Shown in pieces: positions 25,545 to 36,028 of a stretch of 64,000 nt of DNA; position 1 is the stretch's first letter; every line of letters starts with the position of its first letter. The translations under genes were made by a program, and so were the position numbers. The DNA is from Ilyomonas sp963790435 (GTDB taxonomy: Bacteria > Bacteroidota > Bacteroidia > Chitinophagales > Chitinophagaceae). The DNA lies in the NCBI GenBank assembly GCA_963790435.1, contig CAWBOI010000001.1, positions 1,736,001 to 1,800,000 of the forward strand. The letters are read 5' to 3'. The notes beneath the pieces are model-generated. The model saw nothing but the letters and a program-made list of their open reading frames with translations, was not told where the DNA came from and searched no databases.

Positions 25545-26824
25545 ATGCGAAACAAGCGCAAGTTTAAAAACAAACCAGAAGCCATTACCATCAGCCGTTT
25601 TTATAAAGCCATCGGCCCCGGCTTTATCACCGGCGCCGCCGATGACGATCCTTCAGGCATTGCCACCTATTCTGTTGCCGGTGCGCAACTGGGCACTTCT
25701 TTATTGTGGATGGCGTGGGTAACATGGCCCTTAATGGCCGCCGTGCAAATGATGTGCGCCCGTATTGGCATGGTTACGGGCAAAGGACTGGCTTCGTCGT
25801 TAAGTGCCAAGCTGCCTAAAACAGTTATCCGTTCGTTTTGTCTGCTGCTGTTTCTTGCCAACACGGTGAACATTGCAGCCGACCTTGCCGGCATGGCAGA
25901 TGCAATGGAGTTGTTATCCGGTATCAATTCTCATATCTGGGTTCTCCTGTTTGGATTGATTATCGGCATTGCCATCATCCGCTTTAAGTATGGACAAATT
26001 GTGAATGTTTTCAAATGGCTTGCCTTACGTTGTTCGCGTATGTCATCACGGCTTTTATCATTCATCCAAACTGGTCGCTGGTAGCACATCAGACATTTTC
26101 TTTTTCAATTAAAAATGATAAAACCACCTGGGAAACCATCGTTGCTATTTTAGGCACTACCATCAGCCCGTATTTGTTTTTCTGGCAAGCCGCCCAGGAA
26201 GTAGAAGAAGAAAAGGCAATGGGCAGAGATGAAGACGAACGCAAAGGCGCTACGCAGGTTGAAATTCAGGATAAGATTATGGATGTAGGTGCAGGTACTT
26301 TGCTTTCCAATCTGGTGATGTTTTTTATTATATTAACAACGGCGTTAACCCTTCACTCACACGGCGATGTAAACATCACTTCTTCAAAAGAAGTGTCGGA
26401 AGCATTGCGCCCGCTTGCCGGCAATTTGGCTACATTGTTATACACTGTTGGCATTGTGTCGGTAGGTTTCTTAGCCATTCCTACATTGGCTGGATCTGCC
26501 GCGTACGCATTTGCCGAAACACTCCATTGGACACATGGACTGGATGAACAATGGGGTAAAGCGAAAGCCTTTTATGCCATTATTCTGATATCTATTGTGC
26601 TGGGGATAGCACTTGATTTCGTTAACATCAATCCCATCAAAGCATTGTACTGGAGTGCGGTGTTGAACGGACTTCTTGCACCATTTCTATTATTAGGTAT
26701 TTTTATGGTAGCGCGCGATAACAAAGTAATGAACGGGCAAGCCAGCAGTAAGGTAAATCAATCCATTGTTGCCCTTACCATTGTACTCATGTTTGCTGCT
26801 TCTGTAGCTATGTTTGTGATTTAG
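25545..26824 (+). CDS. Nramp-family (MntH-related) metal ion transporter with one apparent frameshift
   Basis: An inner membrane transporter of the Nramp family, read in two frames. The first (25545-26084) starts MRNKRKF and runs through GPGFITGAADDDPSGIATYS; the second resumes at TLFAYVITAFIIHPNW and runs to 26824. A single missing base at about 26022-26028, after FKWLAL, joins them into one protein of about 426 residues with eleven or so helices. The canonical DPGN metal site of helix 1 is DPSG here, and helix 6 reads ISPYLFFWQAAQEVEEE in place of the usual MPHN block. This points to an Nramp-related subgroup with altered ion selectivity rather than classic MntH; the substrate is not assigned. 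Confidence 0.8.
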
Positions 26825-27039
26825 TTAGAAGGGCAATGGGTTAGTATTTAAAAAAAAGGGGCGTGCATAGAAATGCTCACCCGGAATCCAATATCACGCA
26901 ATAGTAGCCAAGCGAAATGCCAAACAGCAAACCGCTCAAAACAAAACGTTTATAAACCTATTTCTTTCCTTATGTCTCCTATTGTTGGAAATGCAGGTTT
27001 TTATTCAGGAAAGAAAAAGCGGCATTGAAATAATTGGGG

Positions 27040-27077
27040 TAAAAACAAAAGCCTCCCGTTAGGTTGGGAGGCTTTTT
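27040..27077 (+). terminator. Terminator between convergent Nramp and RND genes
   Basis: A perfect 11-base stem with GCCTCCC/GGGAGGC core (arms 27047-27057 and 27066-27076), loop of eight bases and a T tract on the plus strand. A near-copy of the CAAAAACAAA word overlaps its left flank (27041-27049), and an exact TTTGGTTTTGC follows at 27084-27094. Confidence 0.8.
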
Positions 27078-27101
27078 GATAAGTTTGGTTTTGCACAAAA
27101 A

Positions 27102-30100
27102 TTAAATGGAAACACCAGCAGGAACACCATGACCATTTTCATGAATCTTCACCGGCACATAATCTTCCTTCATCAATTCATTCATTGATTTTTGTTGCTT
27201 GTTTTTTGAAAATCTGGCTATGATTCTATCAAAAATGGCATATACCACAGGCACAATCACCAGCGTTAAAAACAGCGAGCTTAATAAGCCACCAATGATT
27301 ACCCATGCCAAACCATTCTTCCATTCAGCACCTGCGCCTTTGGCAATGGCAATGGGTATCATACCAAACACCATTGCAATCGTGGTCATTAAGATGGGAC
27401 GCAAACGCGCGTGGTTGGCATCTATCAAAGCCTGGTTGGTGCTTTCGCCTTCGGCTTTTCGCTGGTTGGTAAAATCAACCAGCAGAATGGCATTTTTACA
27501 AACCAAACCAATCAACATAATAATACCCATAATAGTAAATAAAGAGAGCGTTTGATTTGCCAAAGCCAATGCCAGCAAAGCTCCGATGAAAGAAAGCGGG
27601 ATAGAGAACAACACCACAAAGGGATACACAAAGCTGTTGTACAAAGCTACCATTACTAAGTACACCAACACAATGGCTGCAATCAATGCGATGCCCAAAG
27701 TACCAAAGCCTTCAGTTTGGTTTTCCATTTGTCCGCTCCACACATAACCTACGCCTGTTGGCTTGCGCAGCTTTTCAAACTGAGCCTGCCATTCGGAGGC
27801 AACAGTTCCGGTTGGTCTGCCCACCGTTTGTGCGTTGATGGTTACCGAAGGGCTTTTATCGCGGCGTTCCAACTGGCTCGGTCCGCTGCCTTCGCTTACG
27901 GTGGCAAACTGGTTTAATTTTATTTGCCCGCCTCCATCGTTTACAAACAATAAGTTGCGCACATCTTCAACGCTTTTGCGGTTGAAGTTTCCATAGCGTG
28001 TATCAATGTCGTATTCATTATCGCCTGCCCGAAACTTGCTGTCTGTATTGCCGCTAAACGCCGTTTGCATGGTAGCACCCACGGTTTGCAAATTCAAACC
28101 CAAAGCAGCCATTTTATCGCGGTCAACCTGCACGTCAATTTCAGGGTTGCCGGCTTCAACAGACAATCTTACTTCGGTGGTACCTTTTATTTTCGTCAAT
28201 AAATTCATAGCGTTGTTGGCAAACAACATTGCGCTGTCTAAGGTTGGCGCCGTAACAGTTAGAGAAAGCGGTGCCATATCGGCGGTTCCCATAATGTTTA
28301 CCGGAACCGTTTTTACTTTTGCACCTACCAATACTTTTGCCAACTCGCTTTTTGTTTTTGCCGCATAAACATACGAGTCGTCGCCACGTTCATCGCGCGG
28401 CACGAGCTTTACATCTATCTCCGATTTGTAAGCCGTTGCCTGCGTTGCGCCAAAGCCTTCACTCGTTTGCCCAACGGTGGTAATCAAATCAGTTACTTCT
28501 TTTTTAGACCGAAGAAATTGTTCGGCGCGTTGCGTCATTAAATTCGTTTGTTCGATGGCAGCATCTTTGGGCATTTCTATTTGTACTAAAAACTCGCCTC
28601 TATCGCTCTGCGGAAAAAATTCAGTTCCGATAAAACCACCTGCCAATAAAAATATGGACGAAACAAAAAGTAACAATACAATTAATAAAGTCCAGCGTTT
28701 ATGTCCCAAACACCACGTTAATAAACCTGTCATCCAGTTGGTGAATTTGGAAAGACCTCTTTCAAAAGAAAGAATGATTCTTCCGAATAAATTTTTCCCT
28801 GTTATCAACTCTAATTTTCCAAACCGCGATGATAGCCAGGGAACGATGGTAAAAGAAGACAGCAGCGATAAGGATGTGGCGATGATAACCGTTACACAAA
28901 ACTGTCGCAGGATATTTGACACCAAACCTGTACTGATTGCGATGGGGAAAAACACAACGATAATAACCAGCGTGATAGCAGATACTGTAAAGCCAATTTC
29001 GGCTGTGGCATCGTAAGCCGCACGCACCCGGTTTTTGCCCATTTCCATGTGACGATAAATGTTTTCCAACACCACAATGGCATCATCAACCAAGATACCC
29101 ACCACCAGCGAAAGTGCAAGCAGCGTCATTAAGTTTAAGGAGTAACCAAACAGCTTAATGCCGATGAACGTTGCAATTAACGATGCCGGAATAGACACCA
29201 TTACAATCAACGAATTTCGAATGCTGTGTAAAAAGAAAAGCATTACAAAAGCCACAAGAACAACCGCCAAAAGCAAATCATGAATTACTGCATCGGCAGC
29301 TTCTAAAGTGAACACAGAGCTATCGTTGGCAATGGAAAGATGAAGCCCGTTGGCAGCATAATCCTGTTGCAGTTTGGCAACTACTTTTTTGGTTTCATCG
29401 CTTATTGCAACCGCGTTGGCATCCGATTGTTTAAGCACTTGTAAAGCGATGGCAGCCTTGCCATTTACACGCGCAATTTTGGCTACATCTTTTTGTGCGT
29501 CCTGCACATCGGCAATATCGCTCAGCCGAATCTGGACGCCGTTTTTAGAGGATATGACTAAGTTGCGGAGATCATCAACGCTTCTGTATTTGCCTTGTAA
29601 GCGAATGGTAATTTGCTGCTGCCGCGTTTGCACACTGCCTGTTGGAAAGTCGAGGTTGGAAGCGGCAATCATTTGTTGCACTTGTGGTACACTTAAGCCA
29701 TACCCTTGCAGCTTATTGGCATCTAAGTTTACTTGTATTTCGCGTTCCTGACCGCCTATCAAGTTCACCTGCGCTACGCCTGTTATGCGCGATAAGGCAG
29801 GCGCTACACGGTTGTCCATCAAATCGTAAAAAGCCGCTTCATCCATGTTAGCAGAAGCTGATAAAGTGATGATGGGTAAATCGTCTAATGAAAACTTATT
29901 CAACGATGGCGTTTTGGCATCTTTTGGTAAGTTGTCAATGATGGCATTTACTTTTCGTTGCGCATCGTTTAACGAGTAATCTACATTGGCATTGTCTGTA
30001 AGTGTGATAACAATGTTAGACAAACTTTCATACGATTTGGATTCAATCTTTTTGATGTTTTCCAATGAAGACACCGCATCTTCTAATTTCTTAGTAACGG

Positions 30101-30284
30101 TGTTCTCAACCTCGCCGGGTGAAGCACCCGGATACAGTGTTATAATGGAAACCACGTTTTGAGAGAACTTTGGAATCAGCTCATACGTTAACGATGTGTA
30201 ACTTAACAAGCCGCCCAAAATCAATATAATGAACAACACTATAATGAGTGTAGGTCGTTTAATGGATACTTCTGCTAATTTCAT
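27102..30284 (-). CDS. RND efflux pump inner membrane subunit, system 2
   Basis: A 1,060-residue RND transporter. It opens MKLAEVSIKRPTLIIVLFIILILGG, has twelve predicted helices and two large periplasmic regions, and carries the proton-relay LSLVVGILVDDAIVVLENIYRHME in helix 4. The C-terminal block IMLIGLVCKNAILLVDF and RPILMTTIAMVFGMIPIAIAKGAGAEWKNG is typical of the AcrB/CusA-like HAE group. It is the last gene of the minus-strand run TetR-OMF-MFP-RND. It differs clearly from the first system in sequence, so the two pumps are not a recent duplication. Confidence 0.92.
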   Translation of the reverse strand: MKLAEVSIKRPTLIIVLFIILILGGLLSYTSLTYELIPKFSQNVVSIITLYPGASPGEVENTVTKKLEDAVSSLENIKKIESKSYESLSNIVITLTDNANVDYSLNDAQRKVNAIIDNLPKDAKTPSLNKFSLDDLPIITLSASANMDEAAFYDLMDNRVAPALSRITGVAQVNLIGGQEREIQVNLDANKLQGYGLSVPQVQQMIAASNLDFPTGSVQTRQQQITIRLQGKYRSVDDLRNLVISSKNGVQIRLSDIADVQDAQKDVAKIARVNGKAAIALQVLKQSDANAVAISDETKKVVAKLQQDYAANGLHLSIANDSSVFTLEAADAVIHDLLLAVVLVAFVMLFFLHSIRNSLIVMVSIPASLIATFIGIKLFGYSLNLMTLLALSLVVGILVDDAIVVLENIYRHMEMGKNRVRAAYDATAEIGFTVSAITLVIIVVFFPIAISTGLVSNILRQFCVTVIIATSLSLLSSFTIVPWLSSRFGKLELITGKNLFGRIILSFERGLSKFTNWMTGLLTWCLGHKRWTLLIVLLLFVSSIFLLAGGFIGTEFFPQSDRGEFLVQIEMPKDAAIEQTNLMTQRAEQFLRSKKEVTDLITTVGQTSEGFGATQATAYKSEIDVKLVPRDERGDDSYVYAAKTKSELAKVLVGAKVKTVPVNIMGTADMAPLSLTVTAPTLDSAMLFANNAMNLLTKIKGTTEVRLSVEAGNPEIDVQVDRDKMAALGLNLQTVGATMQTAFSGNTDSKFRAGDNEYDIDTRYGNFNRKSVEDVRNLLFVNDGGGQIKLNQFATVSEGSGPSQLERRDKSPSVTINAQTVGRPTGTVASEWQAQFEKLRKPTGVGYVWSGQMENQTEGFGTLGIALIAAIVLVYLVMVALYNSFVYPFVVLFSIPLSFIGALLALALANQTLSLFTIMGIIMLIGLVCKNAILLVDFTNQRKAEGESTNQALIDANHARLRPILMTTIAMVFGMIPIAIAKGAGAEWKNGLAWVIIGGLLSSLFLTLVIVPVVYAIFDRIIARFSKNKQQKSMNELMKEDYVPVKIHENGHGVPAGVSI

Positions 30285-30297
30285 AAATTATTTTTTG

Positions 30298-30390
30298 TCT
30301 GAACTGGGATTAATGTGATGTTTGGGATTGATGAAGTTTGGTTTTGCCATAATATTCATCCTTATCTCATTATCCCATCCATCCCGGTTC
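30298..30390. repeat. Inverted-arm intergenic repeat, TCTGAACTGGGAT family, copy 1
   Basis: The 109-base gap between the RND and adaptor genes starts with TCTGAACTGGGAT and ends with ATCCCGGTTC, its near complement. Between the arms is GATGAAGTTTGG followed by TTTTGC, containing an exact copy of the reverse variant word (30337-30347), then ATTCATCC and ATCCC repeats. A second copy of the same design is at 59881-59969. Confidence 0.7.
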
Positions 30391-30393
30391 CGC

Positions 30394-31464
30394 TTAATGA
30401 ATCACTTGTATCTTGCTGCCATCAGTTAAATTCACCTGACCACTGCTAATCACCAGATCGCCTTCATTCAAGCCGTTGAGAATTTCTACTTTATCGCCAA
30501 CAATTCTACCAGCAACCACTTTATGCAAACGCGCTGCGTTGTTTTCGGCAACAAATACATCGTTGCTGCTAACACCACCAACAAATGCAGAACGCGGAAT
30601 AACAATAAGCGATTGTGCCTTTGGCATGGCAAACACTGCTGTGCCGTACATGCCTGCTTTCAACTGATTGTTAGGATTGTTAGCCACTTCAATTTCAAGC
30701 GGGAAGTTGAGTGAATTATCGGCCTTTGGCGCAATAAAAGTAATCTTGCCCGTAAAGCTTTCGTTGGGGAAAACAGAGGCTGTTATTTTTACATTATCAC
30801 CCAGCTTTAAAATGGCTACCCCATTCTCATTTACCGTTACTTTCAGTTTCAATTTTGAAACATCAACAATATTAAACATTTGCGTAGCTGCAGCCAACAC
30901 AGCACCCGGTTCAATGTAACGTTTGTTTACAATGCCGTTGATGCTGGAACGAATGTTAGCATCGCCAATGTTGATGCGCGATACATTTACTCTTGCCTGC
31001 GCGTTTTCCAAAGCCAGCTTTGCCTGATCGAGTTGCTGCTGTGTAACACCGCCACTTTTAAACGCATTTTCGTATCGTTCCAAATCTTTTTGTGTATTTG
31101 CAAGGTTGGCTTCGTTGTTTTGCAAATCAACCGAAAGCTGATCGGTTCTTACTGTTGCCAGTGTTTGACCGGCTTTTACATAATCGCCTTCATTAACAAA
31201 CACCTTTACCACACGGCCTGGTTTTTCTGCTGAAAAATTCATTTCACGGTTCGGCTCAAAAGTTCCGTTGGCGCTGAAGTCGAGATTCAAAGTTTGTTTT
31301 TGCACAGTATCTACACGCACAGCAACTGCATTGCTGTCTTGCGCTGCAACCACTGCGGTTTTCGCGTTGTTCGATTGTTTGTTTTTGTTCAAAACAAAAC
31401 CAATCAAAGCAATAATTCCAATGATGAGCAAAATGGTAAGTATAGTTCGTATTGCTTTGTTCAT
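30394..31464 (-). CDS. RND efflux periplasmic adaptor, system 2
   Basis: A 356-residue membrane fusion protein anchored by an N-terminal helix (TILTILLIIGIIALIGFVL) rather than a lipobox. It has the lipoyl half EKPGRVVKVFVNEGDYVKAGQTLATV, a short coiled-coil hairpin (about residues 105-165), the second lipoyl half RSSINGIVNKRYIEPGAVLA, and a C-terminal membrane-proximal domain with GLNEGDLVISSGQVNLTDGSKI. It would couple the RND pump downstream to the TolC-like protein upstream; the stop of that gene and this start are two bases apart, indicating translational coupling. Confidence 0.9.
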   Translation of the reverse strand: MNKAIRTILTILLIIGIIALIGFVLNKNKQSNNAKTAVVAAQDSNAVAVRVDTVQKQTLNLDFSANGTFEPNREMNFSAEKPGRVVKVFVNEGDYVKAGQTLATVRTDQLSVDLQNNEANLANTQKDLERYENAFKSGGVTQQQLDQAKLALENAQARVNVSRINIGDANIRSSINGIVNKRYIEPGAVLAAATQMFNIVDVSKLKLKVTVNENGVAILKLGDNVKITASVFPNESFTGKITFIAPKADNSLNFPLEIEVANNPNNQLKAGMYGTAVFAMPKAQSLIVIPRSAFVGGVSSNDVFVAENNAARLHKVVAGRIVGDKVEILNGLNEGDLVISSGQVNLTDGSKIQVIH

Positions 31465-31466
31465 AG

Positions 31467-32825
31467 CTATTTTTGATTGAGAAGCGTGTTCAGTTGTCCT
31501 TTCGATTTTATGAGTTGTATTTCTGCAACTTTATAATCGAGCAGTGCCGATGAATAATTGTTTTGCGCCTGCACTAACGAGTTTTCAGCGTCCAGCAGAT
31601 CGGTAAGCGGCGCAAGACCGTTGTTGTAATTGTTTTGCGTGTTGAAGAAAATTTCATGTGCCAGTTGCACATTGTCTTTTTGGCTATTTACATTAATCAA
31701 ACTGTTGTGAATTTGCGTTTTCGCGTTCTCATAATCTAAGCTCAACGACAATGTAGTGTTTCGAATGTCTGCCCTGTTTTTTTCCAAACTTACATTGGCT
31801 TGCCGCACGCGGGCACGGGTAGCAAAACCATTGAACAGAGGAATGTGCAGGTTTAAGGCAACATTGCCATAATTAAACCAATAGCCATTGTTTTCTTTAC
31901 CGCGAAACAAAATAAACTGATTGCTTACCCCATTTAACGAATGCGCCGCAGACAGCGATAAGGTTGGATAATATTCAGCTTTGTAAGCATCGCGGTTGTA
32001 TTCGTACAGTTCGTCCTGCTTTTTCAAAATGCGGTATTCTGTACGTTGCGTCATATCGAGCGAATCCTCTGATAAAATGTCCTGCGGATGAATGCTGTCC
32101 AAGGATGTTTGCGGTATGATTACCGAAGCAGCAATGTCCATTCCCATATAATATTTCAAAGCGTTTTCCTGCTGTGATACAGCGTTTAAAAGCTGTTGCC
32201 GTTGCGCTTTTAAATTAGAAATGGCAACCTGTGTTCTGTCAACATCAATTTTTTTCGCCAGGCCATTTTGAAATTGCCCGTTAATGATGTTATACACTTT
32301 GGTGGTATTGCTGATGTTACTGTCAATCACCACAATATTTTGCCGTTGCACCATCACCTGGTAATACGCTGTTGCTACTTGCTCGATGATTTGTTCATCG
32401 GTTAATTGTGCAGCCAACTGGTAGTATTGTTGGGTAGATTTAGCAGCTTTCAATCCTGTAAAAACAGATTGGTCGAATATTTTTTGGTCGAGGTTCGCTG
32501 TTGTTAAGCTATTCCAGGTTGTGCCCGCAGGAACCAAAAGCGTTTTGCCCGGTTGGCCAATAAACGAGCCATCAAACACAATACTTTGTTTTTTGTATTG
32601 GTCAACCAATGTGCTGTTGATGCTCAGTTGCGGCAAAGCGCGGGCGCGGGTTTCATCAATTTTATAATTGCCGTTTTGCACGTCCAGCGCGGCTTTGCGG
32701 GCGTTGCTGTTGTTCTTTAATGCATACTGCAAAGCATCTTGTAAAGAAAGCGGTGGTTGAGCTTTTGCATTAAAAAAAATGAGCAAAACAAAACCTATTA
32801 AAATAGAACTGCGATAAAATTTCAT
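31467..32825 (-). CDS. TolC-family outer membrane efflux protein, system 2
   Basis: A 452-residue outer membrane factor with a signal peptide ending FNAKAQ. The two repeats of helix-strand-helix begin near LSLQDALQYALKNNSNARKAALDV and near ILKKQDELYEYNRDAYKAEYYPTLSLSA. The C-terminal NNYNNGLAPLTDLLDAENSLVQAQNNYSSALLDYKVAEI helix is characteristic. It is the second gene of the operon after the TetR gene, and 2 bases upstream of the adaptor gene. Together the three components form a full tripartite pump. Confidence 0.9.
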   Translation of the reverse strand: MKFYRSSILIGFVLLIFFNAKAQPPLSLQDALQYALKNNSNARKAALDVQNGNYKIDETRARALPQLSINSTLVDQYKKQSIVFDGSFIGQPGKTLLVPAGTTWNSLTTANLDQKIFDQSVFTGLKAAKSTQQYYQLAAQLTDEQIIEQVATAYYQVMVQRQNIVVIDSNISNTTKVYNIINGQFQNGLAKKIDVDRTQVAISNLKAQRQQLLNAVSQQENALKYYMGMDIAASVIIPQTSLDSIHPQDILSEDSLDMTQRTEYRILKKQDELYEYNRDAYKAEYYPTLSLSAAHSLNGVSNQFILFRGKENNGYWFNYGNVALNLHIPLFNGFATRARVRQANVSLEKNRADIRNTTLSLSLDYENAKTQIHNSLINVNSQKDNVQLAHEIFFNTQNNYNNGLAPLTDLLDAENSLVQAQNNYSSALLDYKVAEIQLIKSKGQLNTLLNQK

Positions 32826-32879
32826 TGTATATAAAGCCTTTTTGGTTATCAGTAGTCAAATGAGTAAAAGAAAATTTGT

Positions 32880-33512
32880 TTAGTTCAACGCTGTTTGTTT
32901 TTCAGACATCTCTGTTATGTATTTTTTTAATATTCTCGCGCCTTTCGGCGTAACAATGCCGTTTAGAAAATGGGTAACGATCTCCAATTCAGTATCGGCC
33001 ATGCGGAACTGATGTGACGGAAAAATTTCAATATTGGTTCCCAATAAAAGGGTAGCCAGCCGCAAACGCGTTATAATTTCCGGCTTGATTTCGCTGCGAT
33101 ACACTTCTTCTTTGATTCCCCGCTGTAAATTTTTTAAAATACAGGCATGAAGAAATTTGTTTTTAAATTCTGTAAATTTTGCAAATACATCCGGATGATA
33201 TTTTTCAAGATCATACATCACATTCGGATTAATATTTTGCATAATAGCGCAGTAAGCTTCTAAACTTAAAAGCACTTCGTGTATTGCATTTTCCGACTGA
33301 TCCAATGCTTTAAAACAATCATCGCGACTCTGGCAAAGATGCTGAGTGAATATTTGCAATACCAGTTCGTTTTTATCAGCAAACGATTGATAAATTGTTT
33401 TTTTTGAAATGCCCAGCCGCGCGGCAATTTCATCCATTGTGATACTTTTGATTCCGTATTTCTTGAATAACTCTTCTGCCTTTTCCAAGATTCTTTCCTG
33501 CACCATTCCCAT
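32880..33512 (-). CDS. TetR family regulator of efflux system 2
   Basis: A 210-residue TetR/AcrR regulator. The N-terminal DNA-binding domain (about residues 5-50) contains ILEKAEELFKKYGIKSITMDEIAARLGISKKTIYQSFADKNELV, the family helix-turn-helix. The C-terminal ligand domain is alpha-helical and not recognisable by substrate. Its gene heads the minus-strand efflux operon, 54 bases before the TolC-like gene, so it is probably an autoregulated repressor of the pump; that is the usual arrangement, not shown here. The divergent neighbour is the ELWxxDGT repeat gene, 259 bases away. Confidence 0.9.
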   Translation of the reverse strand: MGMVQERILEKAEELFKKYGIKSITMDEIAARLGISKKTIYQSFADKNELVLQIFTQHLCQSRDDCFKALDQSENAIHEVLLSLEAYCAIMQNINPNVMYDLEKYHPDVFAKFTEFKNKFLHACILKNLQRGIKEEVYRSEIKPEIITRLRLATLLLGTNIEIFPSHQFRMADTELEIVTHFLNGIVTPKGARILKKYITEMSEKQTALN

Positions 33513-33771
33513 ATCGGCAAAACTATGGAAACGTTTTTTGTTGGCAGAGTTTCTGACAATTAAATGAAGATTAAAACATGGGTTTTACACCAGCGGTAAT
33601 TAATAGAGACAATAATTCGTTTTTTACTGTTGCTTATCCAACTATGCAATTACTACCAACGAATGGTTCTGCAAACTTGAAATAACTACCGCTTTTCTGG
33701 TATTTATAAATAATCTTTAGTAGAGTTGATAAGGTAACATACAAAAGCATTTATTTTTATGAAAAATTTTT

Positions 33772-35967
33772 ATGAAAAAAAATCTACACCTATTGCTGGC
33801 TGTTTTATTTATCTTTATTTTTCATTTTTCCTATGCACAGGTAACGTTGGTTTCAACTAATACCCATCTTTCTCAAGGCATAATTTTACCGAACGGAATA
33901 CCTTTATTGCTAAACGACTCTTCCGGCCAGCTTTATACTACCGATGGTACAACTGCTACATTAATAACTCCAGGTGTAATTGTCACTTCCGCCGTTTCCG
34001 ATTCAGGTTCATATATCGTTTATAAAAACCAGCTTTATTTTTCAGGTGAAAATGCTTCTCACGATGTTGAACTTTGGGCAACAGACGGAACTGCTGGTAA
34101 TACGAGATTAATTAAAAATATATCGGCTTCAGGTTCCTCGGGTCCGGATAACTTCTTTGTGTTTAATAATACACTATACTTTACTGCCGACGATGGTGTG
34201 CATGGTCGTGAACTTTGGGAAAGCGATGGCTCGGCAAATAATGCCAGCCTTGTAGCCGACATTGACGGCGCCTCTACAAGCAGTCTCAAAAACAATGTAA
34301 GCTTTTTTCCAAACGGCAGTAATGTTTTTTTCACTGCCATTAAAAATAACGTCAATGGCTTGTATACACTTACTTCCTCTGGGGTATCTTTAGTAAAAAA
34401 TGATTTTACCGGCCGTATAAATATAGGCACCTTATATACAACCGCTGCTATTGGCAACAAAACAGTGTTTACGGTAGATACAACCAAGTATATACCATCA
34501 TTAAACGGTGGTTTTACTATCACTGATAGCACTGCGTTACAAATATGGTCAACTGATGGTACAACCAGCGGCACTCAATTATTGCATACATTCATTACAA
34601 ATGCTCCTGCTGGTGGATTATTAGGATTTATTACACCCGTATTGTTTAAAGGATTATTGTATTTCAGATATGCAGACACAACAAGTTCGGCTTTATGGAC
34701 AACAGATGGAACACCTGCTAATACCGTTTTATTTAAAAACTTTGATGTAGATCAAAGTGACAGTTCATTATTTGGTTTATTTTACTCTGTTGTAATTAAT
34801 AATAAATTGTATTTTACTGCATACTCAAAACAAACAGGTGGCGAATTATGGAGTACAGACGGTACAGCGGCTAATACAACACTATTTAAAGATATTAATC
34901 CAGGACCCGGAAGCTCCCTACCAACTTTCTTAATAAATACAGCGAGTCTCGAAAAATCTTATCTCAAAGGCAATTCGGCAGGCATTACCAGTCAACAATA
35001 TTTTACTCCTTTTAATGGAAAATTTTATTTCACAGCTTATGATGGCACACATGGCAATGAAATTTGGAGTACCGATGGAACAGTAGCCAATACAAGCCTT
35101 TTGAAAGACATAAATCCAGGAAGTAAAGATGCAGCAGCCAGTCAATTGATTGCGTATTACACGAGTTCTGGTATTTATTTTACGGGAAACGACGGAAATA
35201 CCGGCAATGAACCCTGGATGACCAATGGAACAGCAGCCGGTACCAATCTTATCTCCAATATTAATCCTGACAGTTATACAGTTGGTGACACACTTATTAA
35301 TAATTCTAATCCTACTTATCTATTTATTTACAACAACCATCTTTTTTTCAATGCCATTAGTGGAAGTTCTTCTAACTTGTATAAACTTGATGCTTCAAGT
35401 TCTGCTTTGCCGGTAAGCTTACTTAGCTTTACAGCTTCCAAACAAACTGCTTCTGTATTGCTTGATTGGACAACTACCAACGAAATTAATACGCATCATT
35501 TTGCTGTTGAACGTAGCACTGATGGCGTTCATTTCAGTGCTATCGGCACTTTGGCAGCAATGGGTAGCAGTACATCCAAACACAGTTATCAGTTGAATGA
35601 CGCAAGCGCAATGCAAGCCGGCTCATCCATTCTGTACTATCGTTTACAATCCGTTAATAAAGATGGCTCGCACAGCTATTCGAATGTGTTAACGGTGCGG
35701 TTACAAAACGGTGAATTTATATTTACACTATCGCCAAATCCGGTACACAACCAGCTTACAGTTTCATTCACTACCAATACCTCAACGCACACGATGTTGC
35801 GCATCGCCGACGCAAATGGAAGACAGCTTTATCAGCAAGGCTATCATTCATCATCACAATCATCGGTACAACAAAACATCAGCGTGGCTAACTTACAAAG
35901 CGGCACCTATTTCATTCAACTCATCACCGATAAAGAAACAAAAACCCTCAAGTTTATTAAGCAATAA
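33772..35967 (+). CDS. ELWxxDGT repeat protein with type IX secretion C-terminal domain
   Basis: A 731-residue secreted protein. A signal peptide (ending FSYAQ) is followed by about ten repeats carrying ELWxTDGTxxNT or EIWSTDGT, each alternating with an LYFTAxDGxHG strand, a beta-propeller-like array. After a Ser/Ala linker a fibronectin-like segment (LLDWTTTNEINTHHFAVERSTDG) precedes the final 80 residues, which show the type A T9SS sorting domain: LSPNPVHNQLTVSF, then ANLQSGTYFIQLITDKETKTLKFIKQ. It is expected to be exported through the outer membrane by the PorV/PorU system and attached to the surface. Its biological role is unknown. A strong terminator follows. Confidence 0.85.
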   Translation: MKKNLHLLLAVLFIFIFHFSYAQVTLVSTNTHLSQGIILPNGIPLLLNDSSGQLYTTDGTTATLITPGVIVTSAVSDSGSYIVYKNQLYFSGENASHDVELWATDGTAGNTRLIKNISASGSSGPDNFFVFNNTLYFTADDGVHGRELWESDGSANNASLVADIDGASTSSLKNNVSFFPNGSNVFFTAIKNNVNGLYTLTSSGVSLVKNDFTGRINIGTLYTTAAIGNKTVFTVDTTKYIPSLNGGFTITDSTALQIWSTDGTTSGTQLLHTFITNAPAGGLLGFITPVLFKGLLYFRYADTTSSALWTTDGTPANTVLFKNFDVDQSDSSLFGLFYSVVINNKLYFTAYSKQTGGELWSTDGTAANTTLFKDINPGPGSSLPTFLINTASLEKSYLKGNSAGITSQQYFTPFNGKFYFTAYDGTHGNEIWSTDGTVANTSLLKDINPGSKDAAASQLIAYYTSSGIYFTGNDGNTGNEPWMTNGTAAGTNLISNINPDSYTVGDTLINNSNPTYLFIYNNHLFFNAISGSSSNLYKLDASSSALPVSLLSFTASKQTASVLLDWTTTNEINTHHFAVERSTDGVHFSAIGTLAAMGSSTSKHSYQLNDASAMQAGSSILYYRLQSVNKDGSHSYSNVLTVRLQNGEFIFTLSPNPVHNQLTVSFTTNTSTHTMLRIADANGRQLYQQGYHSSSQSSVQQNISVANLQSGTYFIQLITDKETKTLKFIKQ

Positions 35968-35987
35968 ACAAAGTTTCTTTTTCACAC

Positions 35988-36028
35988 AAAAACATCCGGC
36001 AGGAAAAAGCTTCTGCCGGATGTTTTTA
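35988..36028 (+). terminator. Rho-independent terminator after the T9SS substrate gene
   Basis: A perfect stem with core ACATCCGGCAG/CTGCCGGATGT (arms about 35989-36002 and 36013-36026), a ten-base loop and a TTTTTA tract on the plus strand, 20 bases after the stop codon. Confidence 0.85.
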
